From positions 310,001 to 374,000 of the forward strand of contig NZ_JAFEVR010000009.1 of the NCBI RefSeq assembly GCF_017352375.1: a stretch of DNA of 64,000 bases, given 5' to 3'. The notes under the pieces are model-generated. The model was not told the DNA's origin, ran no database searches, and worked only from the letters and a program-made list of their open reading frames with translations. Shown here in pieces: positions 22,301-31,582 of this stretch (position 1 is the first letter of the stretch; every line of letters begins with the position of its first letter). This DNA is from Mycolicibacterium sp. S2-37. GTDB lineage: Bacteria > Actinomycetota > Actinomycetes > Mycobacteriales > Mycobacteriaceae. The translations under genes and the position numbers were made by a program.

Positions 22301-22719
22301 TTCGCCGAGCGCGCCAGCTTCGTGTCGGCGACGCGGTAGCCGTCGTCGGTGAGGATGAGGAAGTCGGCGAATCCGGCGAACCGGCCGTCGAACATCGCGG
22401 CCTGGTAGATGACCGGCGATCGGGCGTCGACCGCGCGCCTGGTCTGCTCGGCGGCTGCGCGCAGTCCCGCGTCGGTGTAGCGCGGGCGGCCGATGACGGC
22501 GACCTCGTCGCCGAACTCGGTACGCAGATCGGCCAGCGTGCGGCGTTCGTGATCGTCGCCGAGGGAGGCGGTGCGGGCGAGCAGATCGTCGGCCACGGCG
22601 ACCTGCGCACCACGGCCGCGCTTCGCGTCGAACGCCCGCAGTAGTGCGTATTCGCACCGTGCCGCCGCCGCGAGATCCGAGGCGCTGTAGACGATGACGT
22701 CGCCGTCGGTGACGAACAC
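19318..22719 (-). CDS. RecB-like nuclease / SF1 helicase fusion (TM0106 family, Rv1251c-like)
   Basis: 1133 residues. N-terminal RecB-type nuclease: GRFAGFADFLIL then RVADTKLA near 110-130 (the D and DxK metal ligands). A Cys cluster (CFRCPEC) follows, resembling the iron-sulfur arrangement of such nucleases, then a ribonuclease-H-like domain (LFFDFEGDPLW). The C-terminal SF1 (UPF1/Dna2-like) helicase has Walker A HGPPGTGKT near 760, VVEEAGQ, GDPQQLPQ, DKFQGQQ and LNVAISRAK. Expected to unwind and cut DNA in the cytoplasm; biological role unknown. I prefer GTG 22719 (MFVTDG) because TACAGT ends 7 bases before it; GTG 22728 is the alternative start. Confidence 0.88.
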   Translation of the reverse strand: MFVTDGDVIVYSASDLAAAARCEYALLRAFDAKRGRGAQVAVADDLLARTASLGDDHERRTLADLRTEFGDEVAVIGRPRYTDAGLRAAAEQTRRAVDARSPVIYQAAMFDGRFAGFADFLILTDDGYRVADTKLARSAKVEALLQLAAYADTLSAGGVPVAPEAEIVLGDGRVARYRLDEIVPVYRARRTALQRLLDDHHGSERAVSWADENVRACFRCPECEDQVRASDDLLLVAGMRVSQRARLIEAGITTTTALARHTGPVPGLGARTARNLVAQAALQTAPRVDGKPPYEVVDAQPLMVLPDPDRGDLFFDFEGDPLWTGDGRDWGLEYLFGVLDMTGDFTPLWAHDRPAEKAALRAFLDLVRKRRKRYPKMHVYHYAPYEKTALLRLAGRHGIGEDEVDELLRNGVLVDLFPLVRKSVRVGTENYSIKSLEPLYMGAQLRSGDVTTATDSITQYARFCDLQAEGRRDDAATVLKDIEEYNHYDCTSTRRLRDWLVTLAIESAVPPMGPQPVEGGVRVADDDGVARALAKFAGDDPAVRSPEQTAVAMIAAARGFHRREDKPFWWSHFDRLNSPVDEWCDDTGVFVADRAQIVEDWHQPPRARKPRRQVRLFGEITAGELSGDMYAIYDPPAPAGLTDDPDRRGFGPVEVVGCDDPDVPSAVDIIEKRPKDGEAFTQTPFALTPGPPIPTPKQRESIDAAAADIAAGLPGLPANAVVDILLRSRPRTRSGDLPRTGEAAADITAALLDLDGSYIAVHGPPGTGKTHTAARVLAELVNTHRWRVGVVAQSHAVVENLFRDVIAAGVDPERVAKKPGGADGTWQRIDGSTYPAFIADTDGCVVGGTAWDFANDTRVPPAALDLLVVEEAGQFSLANTIAVARAARNLLLLGDPQQLPQVSQGIHPESVDESALGWLVDGHNTLPAERGYFLDCTYRMHPAVCGPVSRLSYDRRLRSVENVTAARVLDGFAPGVRALTVPHDGNATESPEEAAAIVNEIVTILGSAWTDEAGTRPLVQSDVLVVTPYNAQVVAVRQQLDAADLTEVRVGTVDKFQGQQAPVVFISMAASSSDDAPRGMSFLLNRNRLNVAISRAKYAALIVRSEGLTEYLPTTPKGLVELGAFLSLTGGAA

Positions 22720-22761
22720 GACTGCCACTGTAGGGCAGGGCTGTGACAGGTCGAGGCCAGC

Positions 22762-23340
22762 TCAGCCGGTGTTGCCGATGAGCTCCACGCCGTTGCCGTT
22801 CCACCGGAACCGCACCACGCTGGCCAGGGTGGCGACCTCGCCGGAGTACTTCAGTGCGACGGTGTCGCCGGTGGTGGCGGAGTTGTCGATGCCGTTGAAC
22901 CCATAGGTGTCCGGGACGCCGGTAGGGATGAACTTGCCGAGGTGGAACATGATGGCTCGGGTGTTGGGATTGTCGGCGTTGGTGTTGGCGCGCACGATCA
23001 CCGCGGACAGTTGCGCACAGGCGTTGTAGTTGCCCGCGATCGGTTCCGGGCTCCACGCCTGGTTGCTGCGCGGGTCGCGGGGCAGCTCGGAGACCGCCTT
23101 GGCGATCTCGGGTGCGGCGAGGTTGACCGCGCACGGATCCGACGCCGGGGCGGCCGTGGGTGGCGGTCCGACGGTCGGAGCCGGGGTCGGTGTGGGAGCG
23201 GCGACGCTGGTGCCCTGCACGGGTGCGGTGGCCTCCGGCGTCTTCGACACCGTCGAATCGCCAGATCCGCACGCCGCGAGCGCGGTCACGGTCGTCAGCA
23301 GAACGGCTCCAGCCGCCGACGCCATGACCAACCGCTTCAC
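22762..23340 (-). CDS. lprE: LprE-like lipoprotein
   Basis: 192 residues. Signal peptide MKRLVMASAAGAV..., lipobox L-A-A-C with Cys24, then a Thr/Pro-rich spacer (about 30-65) and a globular domain opening with DPCAVNLAAPEIAKAVSELP and ending VELIGNTG. This matches LprE (Rv1252c) of M. tuberculosis as remembered, a cell-envelope lipoprotein of unclear molecular function. Two conserved Cys (DPCAVN, NACAQL) may be disulfide-bonded. I chose GTG 23340 because it gives the canonical KR-plus-hydrophobic signal and a TACGGT hexamer ends 8 bases upstream; ATG 23361 is the alternative. Divergent from deaD. Confidence 0.85.
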   Translation of the reverse strand: MKRLVMASAAGAVLLTTVTALAACGSGDSTVSKTPEATAPVQGTSVAAPTPTPAPTVGPPPTAAPASDPCAVNLAAPEIAKAVSELPRDPRSNQAWSPEPIAGNYNACAQLSAVIVRANTNADNPNTRAIMFHLGKFIPTGVPDTYGFNGIDNSATTGDTVALKYSGEVATLASVVRFRWNGNGVELIGNTG

Positions 23341-23436
23341 AACAGCGCACCGTACCGCCATGGCCGGTGGGCTTCCGAGAGGCGCGCAGGCGCGATGGAC
23401 GTCAACGACCCGATCGGGCACTAGACTCGAACCGCT
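23341..23436. promoter_or_regulatory. Divergent lprE / deaD promoter region
   Basis: 96 bases. Toward deaD, TAGACT at 23422-23427 predicts a start near 23434, only 3 bases before the ATG, so deaD would be nearly leaderless with no Shine-Dalgarno. Toward lprE, TACGGT on the minus strand predicts a start about 2 bases before GTG 23340. Confidence 0.45.
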
Positions 23437-25110
<1,674 letters not shown>

Positions 25111-25120
25111 CGCAAGGCAA

Positions 25121-26281
25121 GTGACGATATCCCGGGGCGTCCAGGACCCCACCTCGGCCGAGCCCGTGCAGGGCGGGCTGGAGTCGGTCTCCACCGCGGA
25201 GCGTGTCGCGTCGCTGACCGGGGTGCGCGCCGTTGCGGCGGTGCTGGTGGTGTTGACCCACGCCGCCTACACCACGGGCCGGTACCCGCAGGGTTTCGCC
25301 GGGCTGATGTATTCGCGGATGGAGATCGGCGTGCCGATCTTCTTCGTCCTCTCCGGTTTCCTGCTGTTCCGGCCGTGGGTGCAGGCCGCGGCGATCGGTG
25401 CGCCTGCGCCGTCGGTGCGTCGCTACGCCTGGCACCGGGTGCGCCGCATCATGCCGGCCTACGTCGTCACCGTGCTCGCGGCGTATCTCGTGTACCACTT
25501 CCGGACCGCGGGCCCCAATCCCGGGCACACGTGGGAGGGCTTGTTTCGCAACCTCACGCTGACCCAGATCTACACCGACAGCTATCTGTATTCGTTTCTG
25601 CACCAGGGACTGACGCAGATGTGGAGCCTCGCGGTCGAGGCCGCCTTCTACGTCGTGCTGCCGCTGCTCGCCTATGTGCTGCTGGTATTGCTGTGCCGGC
25701 GCCGCTGGCGACCTGCGGTGCTGCTGGCGGGGCTGGCGGCGCTCGCGACGGTGTCACCGCTGTGGCTGTGGCTGGTGCACTCGGTCGCCTGGCTACCCGA
25801 CGGTGCGCCGCTGTGGCTGCCGACGTATCTGCTGTGGTTCCTCGGCGGGATGCTGCTGGCGGTGCTGCAGGCGATGGGGGTGCGCGCATACGCCTTGGCC
25901 TGTATTCCGCTGGCGGTGGTCTGCTATCTGATCGCCTCCACGCCGATCGCGGGGGCGCCGACGACCTCACCGGCCGGGCTGGCGGAGGCGCTGACCAAGA
26001 CCGCGTTCTACGCGGTGATCGCGACGCTGGTGGTGACGCCGCTGGCGCTGGGCAACCGCGGCTGGTATTCGCGGATGCTCGCGAGTCGGCCGATGGTGTT
26101 CCTCGGTGAGATCTCCTACGAGATCTTCCTGATCCACCTCGTCCTCATGGAGGTGGTGATGGTGGAGATCCTGCGCTACCCGATCTACACCGGTTCGTTC
26201 GCCGCGCTGTTCGTCGTCACCATGGTCGTGACGATCCCGCTGGCCTGGTTGCTGCACCGGTTCACCCGTGTCCGCGGCTGA
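25121..26281 (+). CDS. Membrane acyltransferase, AT3 family (Rv1254-like)
   Basis: 386 residues, about ten hydrophobic helices. The start LTGVRAVAAVLVVLTHA carries the catalytic His of acyltransferase-3 proteins, and FFVLSGFLLFRPW with RRIMPAYVV completes the family signature; QMWSLAVEAAFYVVLPLL is the second conserved region. Such enzymes O-acylate sugars, glycolipids or antibiotics at the membrane. Substrate unknown. GTG start, with AAGG 7 bases upstream; likely co-transcribed with deaD. Confidence 0.85.
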   Translation: MTISRGVQDPTSAEPVQGGLESVSTAERVASLTGVRAVAAVLVVLTHAAYTTGRYPQGFAGLMYSRMEIGVPIFFVLSGFLLFRPWVQAAAIGAPAPSVRRYAWHRVRRIMPAYVVTVLAAYLVYHFRTAGPNPGHTWEGLFRNLTLTQIYTDSYLYSFLHQGLTQMWSLAVEAAFYVVLPLLAYVLLVLLCRRRWRPAVLLAGLAALATVSPLWLWLVHSVAWLPDGAPLWLPTYLLWFLGGMLLAVLQAMGVRAYALACIPLAVVCYLIASTPIAGAPTTSPAGLAEALTKTAFYAVIATLVVTPLALGNRGWYSRMLASRPMVFLGEISYEIFLIHLVLMEVVMVEILRYPIYTGSFAALFVVTMVVTIPLAWLLHRFTRVRG

Positions 26282-26311
26282 CGATTCGGGCCCAGCCACA
26301 CCGCTCACTCG

Positions 26312-26330
26312 TTAGGTTAAGCTGCCCTAA
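26312..26330. promoter_or_regulatory. IdeR iron box upstream of the siderophore-interacting protein gene
   Basis: TTAGGTTAAGCTGCCCTAA matches the 19-base IdeR consensus TTAGGTTAGGCTAACCTAA at 16 positions and keeps the outer half-sites. It overlaps two possible -10 hexamers (TAGGTT 26313-26318 and TAAGTT 26328-26333), so Fe-IdeR binding would block transcription and the gene would be on under iron starvation. Confidence 0.8.
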
Positions 26331-26358
26331 GTTGTCGAGACGAAGGGTGTGGACATAC

Positions 26359-27075
26359 ATGTCCGACAAGAAGCCGTCGCGCGGGTTCTCCGGCGCGGTG
26401 CTCAAGTTGATGCGGGCGGGCGATTACGAAATGACCGTCACCGGCCGGCGCGAGATCGGGCCGTACTACCTGCGGCTGAGCTTCACCGCGGGCGGCATGC
26501 TCGGTGACAAGCCGCTGCATCCCACGCAGTGGATCCGGATGTGGTTCAACGACGGCGAGAAACTGCATCAGCGTGGGTACACGCTGGTCGATCCGGACCC
26601 CGCCGCCGACACGGTCGACATCGAGTTCGCGCTGCACGACGGTCCGGCCGCCCGCTGGGCGCAGGCCGCTCAGCCGGGGGACACCATTGAGGTGACGGTG
26701 CTGGGCAGCAACTTCAACCTGCCAGACCCGCGACCCGCCGGCTACGTGATCGTCGGCGACACCGCGTCGCTGCCGGCGATCAACTCGCTGCTCGCGGCCA
26801 TCGGTGACGCTCCGGCGCGGATCTTCCTGGAGGCCCAGCACGAGGAGGACAAGCAGCTGCCGGTGCTGCGCTCCGCCGACGTGAACTGGGTGGACCGCAA
26901 GAACAACGGTGAGGCGCTGATCGAGACCGTCGCGGCCGCCGCGTTCGACGCCGCCGACCACTTCGGCTGGGTGGCTTGCGACAACCGCACCACTCGTGCG
27001 GTGTCCAAGATCTTCCGGGAGGACTACAAGATCCCGAAGAAGTCGATCAAGGCGCAGGGTTACTGGGAAGCCTGA
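26359..27075 (+). CDS. Siderophore-interacting protein (ViuB-like ferric-siderophore reductase)
   Basis: 238 residues, SIP/ViuB family: an N-terminal FAD-binding ferredoxin-reductase-type barrel with RGYTLVDPDP (flavin-binding loop) and a C-terminal NAD(P)-binding-type domain opening VIVGDTASLPAINSLL. Expected to release iron from imported ferric siderophores by reduction in the cytoplasm. ATG 26359 chosen because the frame from 26332 overlaps the iron box and promoter; GAAGGG lies 12 bases upstream. IdeR box immediately upstream. Its 3' end overlaps the convergent tctA gene by 29 bases. Confidence 0.88.
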   Translation: MSDKKPSRGFSGAVLKLMRAGDYEMTVTGRREIGPYYLRLSFTAGGMLGDKPLHPTQWIRMWFNDGEKLHQRGYTLVDPDPAADTVDIEFALHDGPAARWAQAAQPGDTIEVTVLGSNFNLPDPRPAGYVIVGDTASLPAINSLLAAIGDAPARIFLEAQHEEDKQLPVLRSADVNWVDRKNNGEALIETVAAAAFDAADHFGWVACDNRTTRAVSKIFREDYKIPKKSIKAQGYWEA

Positions 27076-28567
27076 CCGTCGCGGCGCGACGGCGGCGGGC
27101 CAACGGCACGACGATCGAGACCACCAGGGCCAACGCCACCACGGCCCAGAGCACGATGGTGATGGGACTCGACACCAGGATCGACGGGTCTCCCTCGGAC
27201 AGGGTGAGGGCGCGGCGTAGCTGCCCCTCGGCCAACGGGCCGAGGATGAGCCCGACGATCGCCGGAGCCACCGGGATGCCGCCCTGCATCATCAGGAGGC
27301 CGAGCAGGCCGAGCCCGCACAGCACCATCAGGTCGAATGTGGTGCCGCCGGTGGCGAATGTGCCGAGCGTGGCGAACACCAGAACCCCGGCATAGATGCT
27401 GTAGGCGGGGATGGTCAACAGCCGTGCCCACACCCTCGCCATCGGCAGGTTGAGCACGAGCAGCATGATGTTGCCGATGTAGAGGCTCGCGATGAGGGTC
27501 CACACAAGGGGGCCGGATTCGCTGAACAACTCCGGGCCGGGCTGCAGCCCATAGGACTGGAACGCGACGAGGATGACCGCCGCGGTGGCCGATGTCGGGA
27601 GTCCGATGGTGAGCAGCGGAACCAGGACGCCCGCGGCCGCCGCGTTGTTCGCCGCCTCCGGGCCAGCGACGCCCTCGATCGCCCCGTGTCCGAACTCCTC
27701 GGGATGCTTGCTGAGTTTCTTCTCGGTGGCGTAGCTGAGGAACGTCGGCACCTCGGCACCGCCCGCGGGCAGCGCGCCGATCGGGAACCCGTAGGCGGTG
27801 CCGCGCAACCATGCGGGCCAGGAGCGCCGAAAGTCCTCACGGGACAGCAACGCCCGCCCTCGCAACGGGGTGACGGTGGTGCCGCCCGTGCCGGTCAACA
27901 GGTGCCGGAACGCCTCTCCGAGTGCGAACAGCGCGATCACCACGATGACGATGTCGATTCCGTCGAGCAGCGACGCGATCCCGAACGTCAAGCGTGGCTG
28001 CCCGGTCTGCGCGTCGATCCCTATCAGCCCGATCGTGATGCCGACGAGCAGGCTGGCGGCGCCCTTGACGAGGTTGTTGCCGAGCAGCGCGCTCACGGTC
28101 ACAAACGCGACGGCCATGAGCGCCACGTACTCGGGCGGGCCGAAGCTCGTGGCGAAGTCCGCGACCGCGGGAGCGACGAAGGTCAGGGCGATGGTGCCGA
28201 CCGTGGCGGCCACGAAGCTGCCGATCGCCGCGGTGGCCAGCGCCGCCGCCGCTCTGCCCGCGCGGGCCATCTTGTTGCCCTCGAGCGCGGTGACGATGGA
28301 CGCGCTCTCGCCGGGCACGTTGAGCAGGATCGCCGTCGTCGAACCCCCGTACATGCCGCCGTAGTAGATGCCGGCGAACAGGATCAGCGCGCTCTGCGGG
28401 TCGAGGCGGAAGGTGATCGGCAACAGCAGCGCGACGGTGAGCGCGGGGCCGATTCCGGGCAGGACTCCCACAGCCGTGCCGATCGTCACGCCCAGTAGCG
28501 CCCACAACAGATGGCCCGGCGTGACCGCAGTCGCGAAACCGTCGAGGAGCAGGCCCAGTGAATCCAT
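27047..28567 (-). CDS. tctA: TctA-type large membrane subunit of a tripartite tricarboxylate transporter
   Basis: 506 residues, about 12 helices. Family signatures: GVLPGIGPALTVALLLP, then FAGIYYGGMYGGSTTAILLN with VPGES, and the mirrored GFPIGALPAGGAEVPTFLSY repeat. Ion-coupled permease core of the TTT family, acting with TctB and the soluble binding protein TctC to import a carboxylate. Last gene of the tctCBA operon, starting 1 base after the tctB stop. Its C-terminal coding end overlaps the siderophore-interacting gene on the other strand. Confidence 0.92.
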   Translation of the reverse strand: MDSLGLLLDGFATAVTPGHLLWALLGVTIGTAVGVLPGIGPALTVALLLPITFRLDPQSALILFAGIYYGGMYGGSTTAILLNVPGESASIVTALEGNKMARAGRAAAALATAAIGSFVAATVGTIALTFVAPAVADFATSFGPPEYVALMAVAFVTVSALLGNNLVKGAASLLVGITIGLIGIDAQTGQPRLTFGIASLLDGIDIVIVVIALFALGEAFRHLLTGTGGTTVTPLRGRALLSREDFRRSWPAWLRGTAYGFPIGALPAGGAEVPTFLSYATEKKLSKHPEEFGHGAIEGVAGPEAANNAAAAGVLVPLLTIGLPTSATAAVILVAFQSYGLQPGPELFSESGPLVWTLIASLYIGNIMLLVLNLPMARVWARLLTIPAYSIYAGVLVFATLGTFATGGTTFDLMVLCGLGLLGLLMMQGGIPVAPAIVGLILGPLAEGQLRRALTLSEGDPSILVSSPITIVLWAVVALALVVSIVVPLARRRRAATVRLPSNPAP

Positions 28568-28568
28568 G

Positions 28569-29093
28569 TCAGAACCCCCAGGGTCCGGTCGGGAGGCTCA
28601 ATCCGATCAGGCGGTCGAACAACAGGAAGACGATCGCGGCGAGCGCCCACCCGTAGGCGACGGTGCGCCAGATGTTCGGCGCCCCCAGGAGCATCGCGGC
28701 GGCGATGAACAGGGCCGCCGACGTGACCACGTATCCGAGCAGCGGTAGCAGCACCGCAAATGCCACCAGGGCGCCGATCATGGCGATCAAGCGCACGCCC
28801 GCTCGCGGCTGCCAGTCCGTTTCCCTTGTCGCCGTGGCGTATTGCGCACGGGACTGGATCAGTAGCACGGCGCCGACGACGCCCAGCAGCGCCCCGACCG
28901 GTAGGGGGACGGCCGCCGGGCCGACGGTTCCCGAGGTCTCCGGAAGCCGCAGCGCATCGACGATCACCAGCACCGCGGCCACCACCATGACGGCGCCGAA
29001 CGCCGCGGAGGCCAGTACGGTGTGACGGTCCGTTGTGTGCTCGGTCGGCGGCGGTGCAGCCGCGGCGTCCTGTGTGTCGGTCAATCGACTCAC
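28569..29093 (-). CDS. tctB: TctB-type small membrane subunit
   Basis: 174 residues, four predicted helices and a short cytosolic head, as usual for the poorly conserved TctB subunit. VLASAAFGAVMVVAAVLVIVD is helix 1, followed by GPAAVPLPVGALLGVVGAVLL. I start it at GTG 29093, which overlaps the tctC stop by 4 bases; the open frame to 29216 lies inside tctC and is a shadow. Confidence 0.88.
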   Translation of the reverse strand: MSRLTDTQDAAAAPPPTEHTTDRHTVLASAAFGAVMVVAAVLVIVDALRLPETSGTVGPAAVPLPVGALLGVVGAVLLIQSRAQYATATRETDWQPRAGVRLIAMIGALVAFAVLLPLLGYVVTSAALFIAAAMLLGAPNIWRTVAYGWALAAIVFLLFDRLIGLSLPTGPWGF

Positions 29094-30085
29094 CCCAATC
29101 CGATCTCGTCGAGCACCTGCTTGACACGGGCCTGCTCGGCTTGGACGAACGTCTCGAATTCCGCACCGGCGAGCGTGGCTTCGCCCCAGCCGCGGTCTTT
29201 GAGGATGTCCTGCCATTCCTCGGTCTCGGTCATGTCGACCAGCACCGTCTCCAGGGCCTGCTCCTGCTCGGCGGTGATGCCCTTGGGGGCGACCATGCCG
29301 CGCCAGTTCTGCAGTTCGACGTCCATCCCCGCTTCGCGCATCGTCGGCACATCGGGGAGTCCGGGCAGCCGTTCGGGACTGGACACCGCGAGCGCGCGCA
29401 CCTGGCCGGACTCGATCTGCGGCGCGATCTCCGAAACTCCAGAGATGGCGATGGTGGAGCGCCCCGACAGCAACGTGGACAGCATCTCTCCACCGCCCGA
29501 GTGCGCCACGTAGCTCAGGCCGGCGGGATCCGTGCCGACGGCCTGCGCCATCAGACCGGCCAGGATCTGCTCGGCGCCACCGGCGGAGCCGCCCGCGACC
29601 GACACCGCTGGCAGGTCGGCCCGCATGGCGGCCGCGACGTCCTCGAGGCTCCTCAAGTTCGAGTCCTTCGTCACGACGACGACCTGGTAGTCGGTGGTGA
29701 GTCGAACCAGCGGCGTGGTGTCGTCGAGCGAGTAGGGGGAATGGTTCGCCACGACGGCGCCCACCATGATCAGGCCGGTGGTCATCAGTTGGGACGGGTC
29801 GCCGTGGAACCGGACGAACTGGCTGAGCCCGATCGTCCCGCCCGCACCGGCGACGTTGTAGACCTCGCTACGCCCCACCAGTGGTCGCAACGATTCTTGA
29901 ATTGCCCGCGACGTCTGATCCCAGCCGCCGCCGGGCGCGGCGGGCGCCATGATCCGGAGTTGCTGATCTCCGATCGCGCTCAGAGCGGTCGTCCCCGCGG
30001 CCCGCTCCGGTGGAGCAGTGAGCACGATCGCCACGGTGGCGACGATCGCGACGAGCGCTGGTAGCCAATTGCGCAGATGTGTCAT
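29090..30085 (-). CDS. tctC: TctC-type (Bug family) carboxylate-binding protein
   Basis: 331 residues. Signal peptide at the N-terminus (LPALVAIVATVAIVLTA) without a lipobox, so secreted rather than lipid-anchored or held by an uncleaved helix. The Bug signature APAAPGGGWDQTSRAIQESL near residue 45 and VYNVAGAGGTIGL are clear. Binds an organic anion outside the membrane and hands it to TctBA. The ATG at 30085 follows AAAGGTG. First gene of the minus-strand operon, divergent from the MHS symporter operon with shared GTATAC operators. Confidence 0.9.
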   Translation of the reverse strand: MTHLRNWLPALVAIVATVAIVLTAPPERAAGTTALSAIGDQQLRIMAPAAPGGGWDQTSRAIQESLRPLVGRSEVYNVAGAGGTIGLSQFVRFHGDPSQLMTTGLIMVGAVVANHSPYSLDDTTPLVRLTTDYQVVVVTKDSNLRSLEDVAAAMRADLPAVSVAGGSAGGAEQILAGLMAQAVGTDPAGLSYVAHSGGGEMLSTLLSGRSTIAISGVSEIAPQIESGQVRALAVSSPERLPGLPDVPTMREAGMDVELQNWRGMVAPKGITAEQEQALETVLVDMTETEEWQDILKDRGWGEATLAGAEFETFVQAEQARVKQVLDEIGLG

Positions 30086-30107
30086 CGAACACCTTTGGTC
30101 GATTTCT

Positions 30108-30123
30108 GTATACATCGGTATAC
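30108..30123. promoter_or_regulatory. Tandem GTATAC operators on the tctC promoter
   Basis: Two GTATAC palindromes (30108-30113 and 30118-30123) lie with centres 10 bases apart, one helical turn. On the minus strand TTGCGC (30145-30140) and TATACC (30122-30117) are separated by 17 bases and form the likely tctC promoter; the second palindrome sits on this -10 and the first just downstream. Such sites suit a GntR/FCD regulator. Confidence 0.6.
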
Positions 30124-30165
30124 GCGGAGCGGGCGGGGAGCGCAAGGGGTCCGGAACCGGATTTG

Positions 30166-30193
30166 TTGACAACAGTATTCCAATGTATACAGT
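30166..30193 (+). promoter_or_regulatory. MHS operon promoter with a GTATAC operator on its -10
   Basis: TTGACA (30166-30171) and TACAGT (30188-30193) are 16 bases apart. The extended palindrome CCAATGTATACAGTTGG (30179-30195) covers the -10 and shares GTATAC with the two sites on the tctC side. Confidence 0.6.
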
Positions 30194-30238
30194 TGGATGC
30201 AAGAAGCGTCCTCAGTCGCATAACCGCAAGGATCTTCA

Positions 30239-31582
30239 ATGTCGAACAGTCCCCAGGTCGCGCACCGCACCTCGCGGCAGATGGCCCGCAAGGTGATCAC
30301 GGCCAGCTTCATCGGCACCACCATCGAGTGGTACGACTTCTTCCTCTACGGCACCGCCTCCGCGTTGATCTTCAACACGCTCTTCTTCCCCGAGTTCGAA
30401 CCGCTCGCCGGCACGATCGCGTCGTTCGGCGCCTTCGCCGCCGGCTTCATCGCCCGTCCTATCGGCGGCATCGTGTTCGGGCATTTTGGCGACCGGCTCG
30501 GCCGAAAGTCGATGCTCGTCTGGAGTCTTACCGGGATGGGCGTCGCGACGTTCGCGATCGGTCTGCTGCCGTCCTACGAATCGATCGGGGTCGCCGCTCC
30601 GGCGTTGCTCGTAGTGTGCCGACTAGTCCAGGGCTTCGCGGTCGGTGGCGAATGGGGCGGCGCGGTGCTGATGTCTGTCGAACACAGCGAGCAGCACAGG
30701 CGCGGATTGGCCGGCAGCTGGACTCAGGTCGGCTCGCCCGCCGGGCTCGTGCTGGCCACCGGCGCGTTCGGTGCCGCATCGTTGTTGCCCGACGAGCAAT
30801 TCAACGCCTGGGGGTGGCGACTGCCGTTCCTGTTCAGCGCGGTGCTCGTGATCGTCGGCCTGTTCATCCGGCTGCGGGTCACCGAGTCGCCAGAGTTCAC
30901 TGCGGTGCAGGCACAGGGCCAGACGTCCAGCCTTCCGATCGTCGACGCCGTCCGGCAGCACCCGCTCAACGTCCTCCTGGCCGTCGGTGCGTGTTTGGCG
31001 CCGTTCGTCAACTTCTACCTGTTCGCGACGTTCATCCTGACCTACGGAACCACGAGCCTCGACCTCGACCGCGGCACCGTCCTGATCATCGTGGCGATCG
31101 CCGCCCTCCTGGAGTGCGTCACGATCCCGCTGGCGGCGTCGCTGTCCGACCAGATCGGCCGTCGCAAGGTGTTCCTCACCGGCGCTGCGCTTTTCGCGTT
31201 GTTCGCCTATCCGTTCTTCGTCATCAACGAGTCGTCAGGCTCGGCGCTCGTGCTGGGGCTGACCTCGGTCGTCGGGTTGTCACTCATCCATCCGTTGATG
31301 TACGGACCGATGGCCACGTTGTTCGCGGAGATGTTCTCGCCGGCGGTGCGCTACAGCGGCGCGTCACTCGGCTATCAGGTTGGCGCGATCTTCGGCGGGG
31401 GTTTCGCACCGTTGATCCTGACGTCCCTGCTTGCCACCGGAGCCGGTGCGGCAATCGCCATCCCGCCGTACATGATCGCGGTCGCCGTGCTCACGTTCGT
31501 CGCGGTGTACTTCGCGACGCAGCCGGGCCGAAAGTGGGTCAGCGGCGATACGGCTCCCCTGGCGAAGCGGGAATCGCGATGA
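30239..31582 (+). CDS. MHS-family metabolite:H+ symporter
   Basis: 447 residues, 12 helices. TTIEWYDFFLYGTASAL (helix 1) and GHFGDRLGRKSMLVWSLTGMG (loop 2-3) are the metabolite:H+ symporter (ShiA/ProP/KgtP/CitA) signatures; RLVQGFAVGGEWGGAVLM is helix 4. The family imports organic acids and betaines; the citrate/tricarballylate carrier TcuC belongs to it. AAGGA lies 8 bases before the ATG. First gene of a six-gene operon of catabolic enzymes plus regulator; the next ORF overlaps its stop by 4 bases. Confidence 0.9.
   Translation: MSNSPQVAHRTSRQMARKVITASFIGTTIEWYDFFLYGTASALIFNTLFFPEFEPLAGTIASFGAFAAGFIARPIGGIVFGHFGDRLGRKSMLVWSLTGMGVATFAIGLLPSYESIGVAAPALLVVCRLVQGFAVGGEWGGAVLMSVEHSEQHRRGLAGSWTQVGSPAGLVLATGAFGAASLLPDEQFNAWGWRLPFLFSAVLVIVGLFIRLRVTESPEFTAVQAQGQTSSLPIVDAVRQHPLNVLLAVGACLAPFVNFYLFATFILTYGTTSLDLDRGTVLIIVAIAALLECVTIPLAASLSDQIGRRKVFLTGAALFALFAYPFFVINESSGSALVLGLTSVVGLSLIHPLMYGPMATLFAEMFSPAVRYSGASLGYQVGAIFGGGFAPLILTSLLATGAGAAIAIPPYMIAVAVLTFVAVYFATQPGRKWVSGDTAPLAKRESR

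Noticed and set aside
30079..31578. N-terminal extension of the hydrolase frame through the symporter gene
   Set aside because: The extension is Arg-rich shadow translation of the MHS gene; the ATG at 31579 overlaps the symporter stop as in an operon.
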